Source: Clonostachys chloroleuca (lineage: Eukaryota; Ascomycota; Sordariomycetes; Hypocreales; Bionectriaceae). Taken from it: a stretch of 64,000 bases of DNA. The DNA is taken from NCBI GenBank assembly GCA_037952775.1, contig JBANAY010000003.1:24986001-25050000 (forward strand). Reading direction: 5' to 3'. Under the pieces are notes generated by a model. It saw nothing but the letters and a program-made list of their open reading frames with translations. It had not been told where the DNA came from and did no database searches. Position 1 is the first letter of the stretch. Each line of letters opens with the position of its first letter. The position numbers were made by a program, and so were the translations under genes. Positions 10,933 through 23,739 of this stretch are shown piece after piece.

Positions 10933-12367
10933 GGTTGCTGAAGACCGCCAATGCAAAAGACAACTGTGAAGTTTTTTGGAAGTACTCTGAGGAACTTTCT
11001 ACTTCCCAGGAAGAATGAGGGGGCGAGGTTCTTATTTATCATGTTACTAGTGGGAGACGGTTCGATCTTACCGCATGAGTCATGGCTGTGAAGGACCCCA
11101 GACACGGACTGGCCTAATCTAATCAACGACATACTTCTAATCCTGCATGGCTGATGACTCTAAGGATGGGCTTACTTTTTCCCCCTCTCTAGTCCTCTTT
11201 TACCCTTGCATCGACCATACAATTGCTCAAATCTGCCTTTCACCCGTCCCCGCATGCCCAGCCACAGCCGGTGTGGCAGTGCCAGCCCCTAGATCTCGAT
11301 AGCGCCAGTTAGTGAGGGTCTCACGCCGGGGATGAAAAAAGGCAAGTAAATTAAATTAAACAATTTTACAGTGGTAAGTCTACAGATTCAGAGGGTAATT
11401 CTTTACTTGGTGGATTTTTCTTCTCGCCGAGCACATTAATACTTAGACAGGTTATCCTAAGTCAAACCCAGCAAATATGAACCCTATGTAAAGCGCGACC
11501 ATCGATAATAGTAGTGCCAACGATGGTTTGATTTCTCTGGTGTTTCAGTTTCATTTCTCTCATATTTCTCATGAAAACAAAATTTTGGGCTCTATAAATA
11601 CGCCATTAATCTGTGAGAGAGAGAGAGAGGAAGCGATCAGGTTTACATCACAGCTATAGGGTAGCTTATCAAGACGTGATCACCATGACAGACATATCCT
11701 TCCCATACAGAGCCAGGTCCTTCTAGGCATACTAAAGAAACCAGCATTCGACAGAATAAATTAATAACAAAAACCTTGGTGGCGTATTCCTAGCCAAATT
11801 TCTGGAATACTTTTTCAACTTAAAGTTCACCCTTAACGCCCAGCAAGAGAGAGCTACAATGGAGCTAGCATCACCAAGGTTTTCAGCACCAAAAGCTGGT
11901 GTTTAGCGTTGTGACTTTTATTCGCCATGACTCACTAGATAGATAGCTATGTAGTATCTTCTACAGAAAGAATTCTAGCTAACGGCAATGGCAGCAAAGC
12001 TAGAACGGGAGAGAACGAACAAGAGAAAGGCTCACGTTTTGTTTTCGGAAAAGACGATCAGAGTGTGATGTTCAGAGACAAGTCCAAATAGCAAGAGCAT
12101 AGATTATTAAAAGATGGTCAGAAATGCACTGAATCCGAGGATTGCTAAAACAAGATGAGCAATATGTAGATGAAAAAAGAGCCCGGACTATCTATCTAGC
12201 ATCAGGAGCTGGCGGGGGGACAAAAAAGACAGGAAAAGAATGAAGTAAAGCAAACCCCAACATAATACAAATTCCTATGAAAGGCATGGATGAAAACTCA
12301 TTTTGTTTGGCCAGGAACAATTGACACACGCGTGGGTATATTCGAGACAGTCGTCGATATATTGGAC
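10933..12367. other. intergenic, gene-free 1.4 kb with a GA microsatellite
   Basis: I see no gene. The left end is the promoter side of the 1292-aa gene; the right end is the 3' flank of the FAD oxidoreductase. A (GA)n tract lies at about 11614-11629. The sequence is AT-rich compared with its neighbours. Confidence 0.5.
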
Positions 12368-13861
12368 CTACATGACCATTCTAGGATCCAGAGCAGAAAT
12401 GTCGGCACTCGTCGCCTTCCCATCGAAAACCAGCTCGCTAATAACCTTGCCCGTTGCCGGCGCATTGTGGATTCCCCAGCAGCTATGCCCGGAGGCAAGC
12501 AGCAATCCGTCTATCCAAGTATTTCCAATCAGAGGGTTCCCCGAGGGCACATCCACGGTCGGCAGGTAACACGCCCTCCTACGCGTCACGACACCGTCGC
12601 GAAGCTCGTCGGAGATGCTCGCGACAGCCTGCTCGATTAGATCGCACGCCGCATGGTCGATCTCGACCTCGTCGGTGCCGGCTGGCAGCGGCACACGCTC
12701 GTCGCTCTCTCCCGCAATGTATACCTCGTTGTTGGGGCGGGAGTAGATCTCTGGGCTCACAACCCGCACAAACGGCCGCGAGCCACTCTGCAGCTCGGGC
12801 TCGGAGAGGTAATCCCTTGCGGCCGACGCAGGGTCGTGGACGGATGCTGTGTGGAGGGGCGAGGCCGCTTCATCTGAAGGGACGGTGATGTCGGTGAAGA
12901 GGCAGTAGGCTGAGAGGGGACGGTTGGGCTTGATGGTGACACTGTGCGCTCGTAATGCGCGGATGGGCACTGAGGGGAGCAGCGCGGGCGTCCATGGGCC
13001 CGCGGCTAGAATGACGATATCCGCAGGCATGGATATCGACTGTGCGGTGGGTTTGTGGATGTAGCGGACGCCCTTGACGACCTCGGCGCCGTCCTCGACG
13101 ACGGATTCAATCTCCTCCACTGCCGCTTCCTGGATGACCTTGACGCCTTCTTTCTCGGCAAGCTTGGCCATCACTGAGGTGAAGAGGTAGGGCTGGACCT
13201 GGGCCGTCTCCTTCCGGGGCGCGATGTCCTCGTACTTTGAGATTCCATCCGCGCGGAACCAGTCGAGGTCCTCTGGTAGGTCGACACGTGCTGTGCCCTG
13301 GGGATCTTTGTTCAGCTCTCTCTGCTTCCCGAGAGGCGCCCACGGGATCATCGTGCGAGCCCACGACAGCCAGTCCCCGTTACTGCTGGCTCTGCGCTGC
13401 TCCTTGTCTAGGTCACGGTCTCCCGCCGTGATCTTGCCGCAGCGTATGGTGCGGAATCCCCAGGCCTTGGCGCCATCATGTTTGGCAGCCAACTCGGCAT
13501 GGAGGTCAAAGCTGAGAGACACGAGACTGGCCGGGTACGCCCACTGGGCGAGGAGGCCACCCGCTTTGCCCGAGGCACCACCTCCTATGGACGTGGCCTC
13601 GAGCAGGGTGATGTGATGACGGGAGGGAGAGTAGGCCTGGTGACGGGTGAGATAGTAGGCTATAGAGACGCCGATGACGCCGCCACCTGCAGAGATCGTG
13701 TGAGTTTCATATTCAGGTCCGCCGGCCGCCTCACTCGCAGGCAGGCCGGGTCAACACCTCGCAGGCGAGAACTCACCTATGATGACAATGTTGAGATGTG
13801 ACTCGCTACCATGATTAGCCTCATGCCTAGCGGCACCACCACCACCACCTTGGGCGGTCAT
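12368..13861 (-). CDS. FAD-dependent oxidoreductase, DAO family (Tda3-like)
   Basis: Two exons, 13861-13777 and 13686-12368, are joined by a GTGAGT...CTGCAG intron and give 467 residues. The splice falls inside the dinucleotide-binding loop and restores IVIIGGGVIGVSIAYYL, the FAD Rossmann signature (about residues 25-41). Next comes GGGASGKAGGLLAQWAYP, which resembles the region after the FAD loop in Tda3/FAP2-like DAO proteins. The C-terminal end has LLLASGHSCWGIHNAPATGK, the usual second FAD contact. The substrate is probably a small amine or amino acid, but this is not determined. A (GGT)5 run near the start codes for five Gly and could vary in length. No targeting signal is evident. Confidence 0.85.
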
Positions 13862-16639
13862 GGCTAGAGCGTGGGCGTGGGGCTGGGGCTGGAGGCCGGT
13901 GAGTGCCTGAAGCCAGCAGAAGAGAGGAGAGGGGAGACTCGAAGGGGCAAACGGCGCGTCAACGATCGATGCGGTCGGTGGGATCTCTGCACACGTTTTT
14001 TTTTTTTCCTGCCAGCCCTGCCTTAGCCGTAATATCTCCCATCGGCTGTGCTGTCCCAAGGCGTGGTATGGGTCGATGCGAACAGATGGACTGGGCCAGC
14101 CAGGGCCGACTCTTTTTCGTGATTCGTCACTTGACGCTTCTACCCCTCCCGGCGCGCGCCACACAGAAGTGGCGCCATTTTTGCATTCTGCCCACCTGCC
14201 CCCTGCCTGTCAAGCCACACCGCCCGCTGCCCAACAGCGGGTCGCGGCGCCTGGGAGCCAGTTGGAGGCTGCTGATTGCTGCTGAAGGATCCCCAAATTC
14301 TCCTTTCGGGGGCCGCAATGCCTGCTAGCGTGTCCAGACCTGTGGCGTCCAGACGAGAAAAAAAAACTCCGGGCCTCCCGCGCTCGGATGTCGAGCCTTT
14401 TTTGCTGTTTGTGATTTTGTGTGGTTTGTTGATGCTTTGTCATCCAGCTCGTGCCTACACACTACCCTAGACCATCAGACTCACCCTCACACCCTCACTC
14501 TCACCGACTCATCACTCTCTGGTTTCAAATTGCTTCTGTGTCTCATAAAAATAAGTAAGACAGCACTTGGCTTGCGATTGCTCGCGATGATCTGCTCGTG
14601 GTTTGGCACTCGAAAGTGTCTGAGAAACCACCTCGCTGCTGCGCTTTTCGCACTCTGGAACACTCATGCATCGACTAAAAAAAGATTTTTGTGCCCGCGC
14701 ATGAATCAAGCTGAAACCTGTCTGAGAGATGAAACGGCAGCCCCTCAAAGCTTCACGTTCCTGATCAGCTGAACCAGAAACTGTTCATCTAAGGACACTC
14801 TCCCACATCATGTCTCTCATCACGCTCTTCGCTTTAATGATTGGTTTGGATGTTCTACTCATCGCCTCACCTAACCTCAAGCTCTCACAGTGCCGTGTAC
14901 AGCCAGCGCTTACCAGTGACTCACGGCCGATGCCGTCTCACAATCAGCTGTATCAGCTCAGGTAGGTGAGTGGGCTCTACGGCCACGCTGATCATCAGCA
15001 ACACCGGCGACGGCCGTCATGCTCGCGAGCACCTCACGCAGCTGCAAACCACAGATGGGTCGCAAGAAGAGGCAGAGAGGCTCTTTCTCACCTGCCACCC
15101 CAGGATCAACATCCCATCCTCGGCTGGATGCCCCGCGCAAAGGATTCCCCGACGCCCACGAGCACCGTGCCGACCGGTGCCAGACCTGCCTGTCTCGCCG
15201 GTGGTGGGTTTATGCGTCTCTGGTAGCGCTATAGGTTAGGCAGGTCGACCTTCACCGGGTCCACGGGACAAAGAGCCTCCCTCGCGCCGATGATGCCAGA
15301 AATATGGTTATTATTTTGGCGCAAAACTGCGACCTGCCGTATTGACTGCGCGGTCTTTCGCGCTGGATCTCCGGCCATCACGAATCCACGAGCCAAAAGG
15401 GTAGGAGATCACACTGGCAATTGGACAGCGCTTCCCTGGTGCCACGCCCAAACCCATCCATTCAACCATTCCTCTTCACCCCAAGACAGTAAGCGCCCAT
15501 CCACTATCGAGCACCCCCTTTAGCCCCCTGTCCCGGTCCCAGACGCGCTGATTCGCTCATGGCGGCCAAATTCCCCAGGCGGATGAAACGGGAGGTAGAT
15601 CCGCGGACAGCCCTATGGTTTGCATTGTGAATGACGAGTATTGGCTGAGGACGGGTCTCCTCCCACTGTCGCAGGTTCCGGTGGGAAGCGTTAGTTGAAG
15701 AGAGCCCGCGACGGCTGCAGGTAAGTCTGGCAGTAGAAAGGAACTTGAGAAAAGGCTATTGAGGGAACTGGCCGCCAAGAGGACGATCGCACGCGAGCGC
15801 TGGCAACGAGTAAGGATGATTAGCATCAATAATCCCGACAGCGTGGAGTGTATATTGATTTCAGGTTGGGACGGTGACATGCGACGAGGGTGCATCCAGC
15901 CAACAGGCAGTGGGGGTCGAATGGATGCCGGGCAGGCTTCTTGATCAAGTTAATTATGGAATGTGTGGATAGATTGATTGATTGACTCGGGGCTTTATCA
16001 CACCCCCGGGCGATGCTTCTGCAGTCGTGATTTGATCATGGTATATGCTCTGAAGCCTGGGTCATCGGCCCACGGTGATGGTGAGTGTGGTGATGAGGGT
16101 GTTGTTCTATTCGCCGGATTTACCTGATACGGAGAGAGAGAGCCTTCCATCACATCACGGCACGCCCACGCCCAAGCCCACGCCCTTGCCAGTACGGGGA
16201 AGCTGGCGATGGGGAAGGATGGCGGGACCTCTCTCGCACGCGAGTCTGCTTGTTGATGGCCGTAAGGCTAGCTGGGAGCGCACATGGAGGAGTTTTTCCA
16301 CTTACTCGCAGAGAACCAAATTGTCTCAATATTGACAGCCAGATATAAATATCGGATGGACCCTTTGCCGGGAAGCATTTGCCGGTTGTCTGGTGGTTGA
16401 ACCTTGGAGTATTGAAGCCAGCCCATCACATTACATTATCGTCTGTTCCCTTATACTTGAGCCATAACCATTTCTCTCTAAGTCGACCCATGCTTGTTCA
16501 TATACTACCGCGTCTAGAGAGCTGGGAGAATCCTGCTCAGTGTCCCTCGAAAACCTGGCCCCGAGTTCATGCTCGTTTAATTACCTTATCCACTGCGCCC
16601 AGCAAACTGTTTGAGATATCTGAGTTTGGTCGCGATACG
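13862..16639. other. gene-poor 2.8 kb upstream of the DAO gene
   Basis: No supported gene. A T12 run lies at 13996-14007, about 135 bp upstream of the DAO start codon. An open plus-strand stretch at 15698-15943 reads as a charged helix (RKELEKRLLRELAAKR) but has no convincing start or splice partner. Weak frames at 14958-15240 were not called. Confidence 0.4.
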
Positions 16640-17014
16640 ATGTGTTCCTGGACTAGAGACGGCACTACAGCACAGGGGTCCAACGGGTGCGTCACAGCCC
16701 CCTACCATCCCCCCATCCCACTATAACATCAGTAGTCTTATAGCCGGCACCAGGCCCGGCGCCCGCTGTGGTGCACTGAGCTAACAGGCCTAACGGGCGA
16801 TAGCACCAGCTCTAGCAACACCAACACAAACGCCAGCACCATCGCCAGCGGAGCCTCGCCCATGCTGCAGCGCTATTTGCTGGACCAGTCCACGGGGCTT
16901 TCGGACAGGCTGATCCGGCAGGCTCATCAACCAGAGTCACAGGCTGCACCACCGTCCAGTGTGCCCTTTGACGGGCTGTCGAGAGAGCTCGATTCGCTGG
17001 CGAAGAAGACGTAG
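16640..17014 (+). CDS. small two-exon protein, 85 aa, function unknown
   Basis: This gene is too short and too split to appear as one long frame. The second exon (16804-17014) is a clean open frame ending in TAG. It reads Ser/Asn/Thr-rich linker, then SPMLQRYLLDQSTGLSDRL, then an ordered C-terminus ending SRELDSLAKKT. A 117-nt intron (16687-16803) with donor GTGCGT, a GCTAAC branch-like site and acceptor GATAG joins it in phase to exon 1 (16640-16686), which starts MCSWTRDG and ends in GSNG. The 258-nt total gives 85 residues. The protein is hydrophilic with no signal peptide. The exon 2 frame looks protein-coding beyond doubt; the choice of first exon is less certain. Confidence 0.55.
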
Positions 17015-18263
17015 GGATGGAGAGTGGGCGGGGACTTTTTCCCCATGCATCAACATACATGCACACGCAGGCACACACACCACCTGCACGCGCGCAACAC
17101 ACACTCACATTCCGGGGTACTGAAATAGCAGTACTAATACCATCTGTACCAGAGCTGCATGTTCGCTGTATCTCCAGCATTTTAGGCGCTGTTGCCTGGT
17201 AGCCGAAAGGCCTTTTGGGACGGGCACAGCGGGATCAGCCAGCACTGATTGGCCATGCATCCACTTGTACATAATATCTCAGCTGGCCATTGAGCAACAG
17301 CAGACATAGAGGCAAAGAACTCTTGTGTGTGACAGACGAGGAGGGGCAGATACAGGCATAACTGAGCTAATAATACTATCATCCTTCCGTTTATGCCACC
17401 TCGGTCAACCCTTTGCGCGTTTTTTAGTCTTGTCTGATGTCCCGACCCTCACCCATCAGCCCGTGCCTGTCACTCCTCTGCCACGCGAACTGCTCGTCGT
17501 TCGCCTGGGCCTGGCAGTCAGGCAACCTTCCGTCTGGTCGCTTCTGGTGGGAGGATACATCCAGATACAGATAGATGGGAGGGGGCGGGCACGGATCAAA
17601 AGGGGTGGGCCCATTGTATGACCAGGACCGTTCCACGACCTACTCTGGAACTCGAGGTGTCAGACGTTTCCATTTAGCCCAGAAGAGCCCAGCTCTGGAT
17701 CAGACAGGCAGGTGAGGACCGTCCCGGGACTGTGAGCCTTGTCTGGGGTGGGGAGCAGGAGGTGGAGGCCAGCCATGGGTGAAGGGCCTTGATCCCTGCT
17801 CCCCCTTCCCTTGGTTGATCCATCCACCCCAAACGTGCCTTTCACCTATCCCTCCTGGCCATTCCCCTCCTTCAGCTGGTCTGCCTACCCGCATTGCATG
17901 TTCCTCGCCTGGCGTGTGCTTGTGTTCTGTTCTGCTCATTTGTCGGTCCCTCCTCTCTCTTCCACCTTCAACACCATCCCAGACCTGAACCTGAGAACGG
18001 CCAGATTCCACATTCTTTTGCATCAACCAGTCCCTCCTTCATTCATTCGCTGCGGCCAAGAACGCCTTGACGGTGAGAAGGTCGCCGTACCAACACCACA
18101 GCTCGCCGCCTGCCACTACGCTCGGCGCATCAGGGCCTTAGACACGGATGACCGCGAGCCACCACCATCACCACCGCCGTCACCACCACCCACCAGACCC
18201 AGAACCAGCAGCAGCAGCAGCATCGCCAGAAGCAGAAAGTAATCTTCACTCAGTCCCGCTGCC
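17015..18263. other. promoter/leader region of the C2H2 factor
   Basis: GC- and pyrimidine-rich sequence without a convincing gene. It may contain a long 5' leader with several short upstream frames, as is common for fungal regulators. Confidence 0.4.
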
Positions 18264-20840
18264 ATGAGTTCCGAGGACGAGCTCCACGCAGCCACTGGGT
18301 TCCACCAGCTGCCGCTGCGCATCCGCGACAAGGCCAACGGCATCAACGGGCTCAACTCCCTCCACAAGATCACCGTCGAAGTCCCCAGCCGATCCCTCAC
18401 CGCGACGAACAACGCACCGGGCCACCATCAGCACCATCCATCGCTGTCGACCGCTCCCTCCCGCCTGCACAAGCGCTGCCCCGAGTCGCTCCAGTTCCTC
18501 ACCAGCAATGCGCGCCTCCGGTCTCCCACCCAGTCGTCCATGTCCAGCATCCCAGACTCGGCCACTACCTACTCGCACTCGACCTTTGCCAGCCCTGTGA
18601 GCTCCAGCTACGCCAGCGACCTCCAGGAGTTTTTCACCGGCTCGCGCCCCTCCAGCCGTGTCTTCCACCGCCACAAGACGTCTGTCACGACCTGCTCTAC
18701 CCTGATCAACGATGAGGACGAGACGCCCGTCGTCCACAACATCAGCGACAAGATCGACCAGTATCGCAGCGCCGGAGACGTCACGCCGCGATCGGCAGAT
18801 GAGATTGAACCCGTGAGGTGAGTGCGCATTCCTGCTTTCATTTGCTGAAGGACTGACCAATTGACCCAATTCGCAATTTCCAGCCCGTCAACAACCGAAG
18901 CGCCAGAGAAGGAATTGCCCCCTCTCCCCCAGGAAGAGGAAGACTTTGACGATCGCCGCCTGACCCTGACCCTAACCAAGCCCTGCCCCCCTCTGCCTGG
19001 GCCGGAAGATCTCGAAGACGACGAAGACGACGAGGAAGAGGAAGAGGAGGAGTCAGCTGCGGAGAACTGGGAGACTGCCTCGGTCCTGTCCTTTGACGAC
19101 TGCGACCCTGAAGAAGCCGATGCAGTCCTGGACTTTACCATGCAGATGGTCTACGGCGTCGACAGCAAGGACGCATCTGTTCTCCCGGCCAAGTCGCGAG
19201 AGATTGTCCAACGCTTCATCCGCGACCTCGGTCAATGTTTCTGGCAGGCACAGGCCTCTCCGGACTCCAATAGCAACAACATGTCGTCAAGCGCATCGTC
19301 GTCGCCCGCAGCCAATGGAGCTGCCGGGGGCTCGCAGCGTGGCGGCAAGCGGAAGAAGAAGCAGCAGCAGAAGGGAGGAGCAGGAGGCGAAGACGGGGAG
19401 GATATGAGCGAGGGCGAGGGCGAGGCTTTCTTGCCAGCCAAGAAGATGAAGCCGACTCCTCGCGACGAGGATCTGCGCCTGAGCTGTCCTTTTAGAAAGA
19501 GGAACCCAACCCGCTTCAACGTGCGCGATCACCACTCCTGCGCCATGACCTTCTTCCCCAAGTTTGCCGAGTTGAGACAGCACATTGTCAAGCAGCACAA
19601 GAGGGACGACCCCTCGGCCTTTGTCTGCGACCGATGCAACCGCGACTTTCCCACCAGAAAAGAGCTCCGGGATCACCAGCGTCTGCCTAGAGACCAGATG
19701 TGCGAGATCTCCGACTCGGACCCAGAGAACGGCATCGACGGCCCAACTGCCACCAAGCTGCTGAGCAGGAAGCGAACCAGCGGCTCGTCGACTGAGATTC
19801 AGTGGAGAGAGATCTGGAACATCCTCTTCCCTGACGATGACGACAACATAATCTATGAGTACCGTATGTATTGCCTCTTAACCTCACCTTATCCAGGTAT
19901 GCTTAGACAGTAACTGACCCGTGCCTTAGACTTCACCCCTGTCATTGAACACTTTGAGCTGCAAAATACCTACCTCGCCTCTTTCGAGCTCCTCAAGTCA
20001 TCTCTTCGGGACAAGATCTCCAACCCCGCCACCCTCGAGACTCTGGCCGCCAAGTTCCACGAATGCTTCATCGAGACTGTCATGCGCTGCATCGCCGAGG
20101 CCCAGACCATGCCCTACGCCAACCGCAGCAACAAGCGCAGCGAGCAGCTCGCCTCTGCCTCTGCCGCCTTGAATGCCCTCACAGCCCCCATCGCCATCGC
20201 CGCGACACCGGCCGCCACCATCGCTCCCAACCAGACGACCGCCACCGTCGCCCGCAAGGTCCGCGAGGTCCTCCCCCGCCCCGACTCGGGCGTCGTCATG
20301 ACCGACGACACCTCCGAGGAGAGCGGCAGCGTCATGGGCAGCAACACCCACCGCGAGAGCATCCGCACCGCCCGCTCCTCGCAGCGCGGCAGCAGCCTGG
20401 CCCCCCGCCCCCGCGACCTCAAGCACCTCTCGTCCTCCCAGAACACCCACCGCTCCTCCGCCACCTCCTCGGGGGTCTTCGACGGCTCCTTCACCCTGCC
20501 GCACCACCTCCAGCAGCAGGCCTTCCTCGCGCCCCAGCAACAACAGCACCAGCACCAGCAGCCCACCTCCACCACCGCCCCGATGAGCTTCGACTCGGGC
20601 TACATGGCTCCCGTGGACGTGCAGGCGTGGACCAGCGGCGTCCAGCCCCCTACCTCGGCGACGCACATGTACCACCACAACATCCCGGAGAACGAGATCG
20701 CGCCACCCGTGTTCCAGGACATGGGCATCCCCAGCGACCTCGGCGCTGCCTGGGCAGCCCAGCAACAGTTCTACGCCGGCGGTGACATGGGGCTGGAACC
20801 CATGGGGGACGAGTTTACGGGATTCCACAACGGCCGATAG
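18264..20840 (+). CDS. C2H2 zinc-finger transcription factor, fungal type, 814 aa
   Basis: Three exons, 18264-18817, 18884-19863 and 19930-20840, use GTGAGT and GTATGT donors with CAG and TAG acceptors. The total of 2445 nt stays in frame. An acidic run of Asp/Glu lies at about residues 228-250. A basic patch (KRKKK followed by QQQ) precedes the finger region. The zinc region begins near residue 385 with CPFRKRNPTRFNVRDHHSC and is followed by HIVKQHKR. A second finger, FVCDRCNRDF, lies near residue 430. This CPF-x-KRNP arrangement is typical of a fungus-specific C2H2 family whose members act in the nucleus. The C-terminus has Gln/His-rich low complexity near residue 711. Its target genes are unknown. 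AATAAA lies 17 bp after the stop. Confidence 0.88.
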
Positions 20841-21870
20841 AGATCGCTTCCGCCGCAATAAAGTAAAATTAAAAAAAAAAAAAAAAAAACAATTCTTACA
20901 AACAATCAGAGAGCCTAGAAACAGTGGGTTCGGAGCGAAGCGCCTCTGGAAGGCTGCTGCCCCCGGGATGGATAATTTTTATACGAAGCGGTTAGTATCT
21001 TTACTTTGCGTATATAACTACAATGTTGGAGCGTAACGCGGTTGGGGCAACGCCCACGCGATTTGGGACAATTGGGAAGAAGGGAGATCTTGTGCAAACA
21101 GGTTTTTGTATTAATAGCTAGACTTACCCCCTATTTGTCACAGAAGTATTAACTTGATGACCGGCGTCCCCCCTGCCTGGGGAGAGCGCCGTGGTTTGCA
21201 TTAACATATGACAGATGAGTGGCGTTTTGCTTGTGATATTTATGCGTGTGAAATACCCGGTTCTGGTGGGTGCTTGGAGGCTCGTATATTTGAATACGAA
21301 GGCTGTGGTGAGAAGATGCATGTATAACACACACATTTAGTGTGTCACATCCTGAGTTCGAAATCGGCATATCTTGTCCGAGCACTGGCGTTCTGTCGTT
21401 GGACATGATAGCACATATTACCCAGCTGTCTTGTGATTGAGACTGGACATGATAGATGGATGCTCGCGTTGATAGCCCGGTCGAGATAAATCTCCCGAAT
21501 CATCCTCACCCAAGTACAGGCTCCTTCGTTCTCGTGACCGACAGTTTTGATAACCTAAACTCGGGTCATAGATTGTGTCTGGGCATCATGCAAGTTGCAA
21601 GGACTCACAGCCAGTCGGATCTTTGTCTCACGCCTAGATTCGATTGTTGGGTGTATGTGTAGCCCCTTTTGTTGGACTAGAATACCCCGATCTGGGGACG
21701 CACGAGCATGGCCGGTCGGAGAGATAGGTGACAGTGGCTCGTTCCACCATCAGCATGGCAACTCTTGGATAATTTGCTATTTAACAAGCAGGGTAAACCC
21801 TCGATTCCTGTTCACTGTCTCTTCAACATTTCAAATCTAAAAAACATAAATTGCAGACGTTCTAAACACA
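20841..21870. other. 3' flank of the C2H2 gene and promoter of the O-methyltransferase
   Basis: AATAAA occurs at 20857-20862, followed by an A19 run at 20871-20889. The remaining sequence to 21870 has no supported gene and should contain the O-methyltransferase promoter. Confidence 0.5.
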
Positions 21871-23363
21871 ATGGCTCATTTCGTTTCTAAGAATGACGAG
21901 GATCTCACCGACCTAGATCCCCAGAAGATGGGATCAGACAAAGTATCCACGTCAGCTGACACTGAAGCGTTGATCTCTCAGCTGAAGCTTATTGCCAGCG
22001 ATCCATCGGTCCTGAAGGGGCTTGAAAATGGCGAGAGGTTGCAGTTGAAGCAAGTTGCTCGCTCTGCCGCCGACGCCCTGGAGACGCCCTTCGAGACCAT
22101 GGTCCGTATTGCATACTCGGTGGGTATTGCACCGACCCGGTTCATCATCTAGACTCATTGCCGCTTTCTTTCTTTTCCCTAGCTTTCATTCAGTGTAGTG
22201 TGCAAGATCAAGCTAACGCAGTACTTCAAGCCTCTGTTGCTGGTAACAGCTCGAATCGGCCAGGACCATGGAATATTTGCCAAACTCTGTGCCACGGCTG
22301 GCCCTGTCTCCTTGGGTGAGCTCTTGACAACATCGAAAATTACTAGCGATACTCTAGATTCCGTCATGGACTCTATATGTGCCCGAGGAATGGCTGCCCG
22401 AGTGGAAGCACAGGCTTTTGCTGCCACCCCTCTCACCCACCTCTTGTCCTCACCGGAGCTCCGGGCAGCCCACATTCATTAGTACGTCCTCTCATCCGAA
22501 GAAACATCATTGGGGCTAATGTAACTGACGAGCCATGGGGCCGACTCTGTAGTCACGATTCGGTGCTCCCAGGTCTCGTAAAACTCAAGGAATTCCTACA
22601 CTATCCCCACGGCCCGCGCACAGCATGGCAGATGGGCCACGACACGGACCTTAGCTATTACGCCTGGCTTGACGGTCATCCTGTCCAGAAGGACGCGTTC
22701 CATATCTACATGGAGGCGCACGTCATTGGCCTCCCGACGTGGCTGGACGTGCTCGACTTCGAAAAGGAGCTGGCGGCCGGCGCCCGAGCCGAGGATGTGA
22801 TTTTCGTGGATGTTGGAGGGAGCAATGGCCAGCAGTGCGCGGCGTTGAGGAAGCAATACCCCAGACTGCTCGGCCGGGTCATCTTGCAGGACCGGCCTGC
22901 GGTGTTGGAGAGTGCGCTTGAAGTTCAGGGGATGGAGAAGATGGGCTATGACTATTTGATGGAGCAGCCAGTTAAAGGTATGCTTGGCACATGAACTGTT
23001 TCTGAATCCTTGATGATACTTATACAATAATTAGGTTCTCGGGTCTTTTACTTTCGGCAAATACTTCACAACAATGACGATGAGACGTGCAAGAAGATAC
23101 TTCGGGCTCAGCTATCGGCCATGGATTGCAATACTGTCCTCGTGATCGATGACAAGGTGCTTCCAGATCGGGACCAGCTCACGGATTCGATGGATTCCGA
23201 GTATCAAGCATCTCTCAGCTTGGTCATGAGGGCTCTATTCAATAGCCAAGAGCGGAGGGAGGCGCACTGGAGGAGACTTGTGGAGGAGGCTGGGCTGGTG
23301 GTGAAGGATATACGAAAGTATACAGAGTGGGATGACGCGGTTGTTCTTTGTGTCAAGCAGTAA
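21871..23363 (+). CDS. SAM-dependent O-methyltransferase (COMT-like), 420 aa
   Basis: Four exons, 21871-22119, 22222-22481, 22553-22977 and 23035-23363, give 1263 nt in one frame. The layout is that of fungal caffeate-type O-methyltransferases. It has an N-terminal winged-helix dimerisation part with PLLLVTARIGQDHGIF, and then the SAM-binding motif I as VIFVDVGGSNGQQ. After it comes GRVILQDRP, and near the end RQILHNNDDE, the RxxLHxWxD-type segment holding the catalytic His. Such enzymes methylate phenolic hydroxyls, often in secondary metabolism or detoxification. No polyketide or peptide synthase lies in the window, so it seems to stand alone. The first intron was extended to the CAG at 22219-22221 to match the family alignment. 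Confidence 0.87.
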
Positions 23364-23739
23364 TGGAATAGTATGATCGGATCATGAGTCGAGCCCATCA
23401 ATTTACGCTTCAATTTCTGGATCTAATCTCAAAGTCTAGGCACATGTCGTTAAAATTCGGTTCGCACAAAGCCCGCAAATCGTATGTCAATATGTTTGGT
23501 TACCGCTAGTTATCCAGGCTAATTGACAGGACCTCTTGAGACCAAAAGCATTTTATACTTGCTGCACCCACAAGGCGAAAGCACATGAATGGTGGGTTGG
23601 ACAATATTCGTGTTGGGCACCTCGTCAAGATGTAATGTTGATCCGCTTGGTCCTTGACAACCGGTACTGGCAATATCGCCCTTGTCGTGCACTTGATTGC
23701 TCTTTCATCCCCAAAAGGAATGTATTGCCTGCGCCGTCT
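23364..23739. other. short convergent intergenic region
   Basis: 3' flanks of the O-methyltransferase (+) and the PPxY protein (-). Nothing else is visible. Confidence 0.5.

Noticed and set aside
15557..15895. 112-codon minus-strand frame with hydrophobic start
   Set aside because: No conserved pattern, and overlapped by an equally open plus-strand frame; not enough to call either.
22120..22221. Short intron ending at 22195 in the O-methyltransferase
   Set aside because: It would add residues not expected in the family; the CAG at 22221 gives IAYS-YFKPLLLVTARIG.
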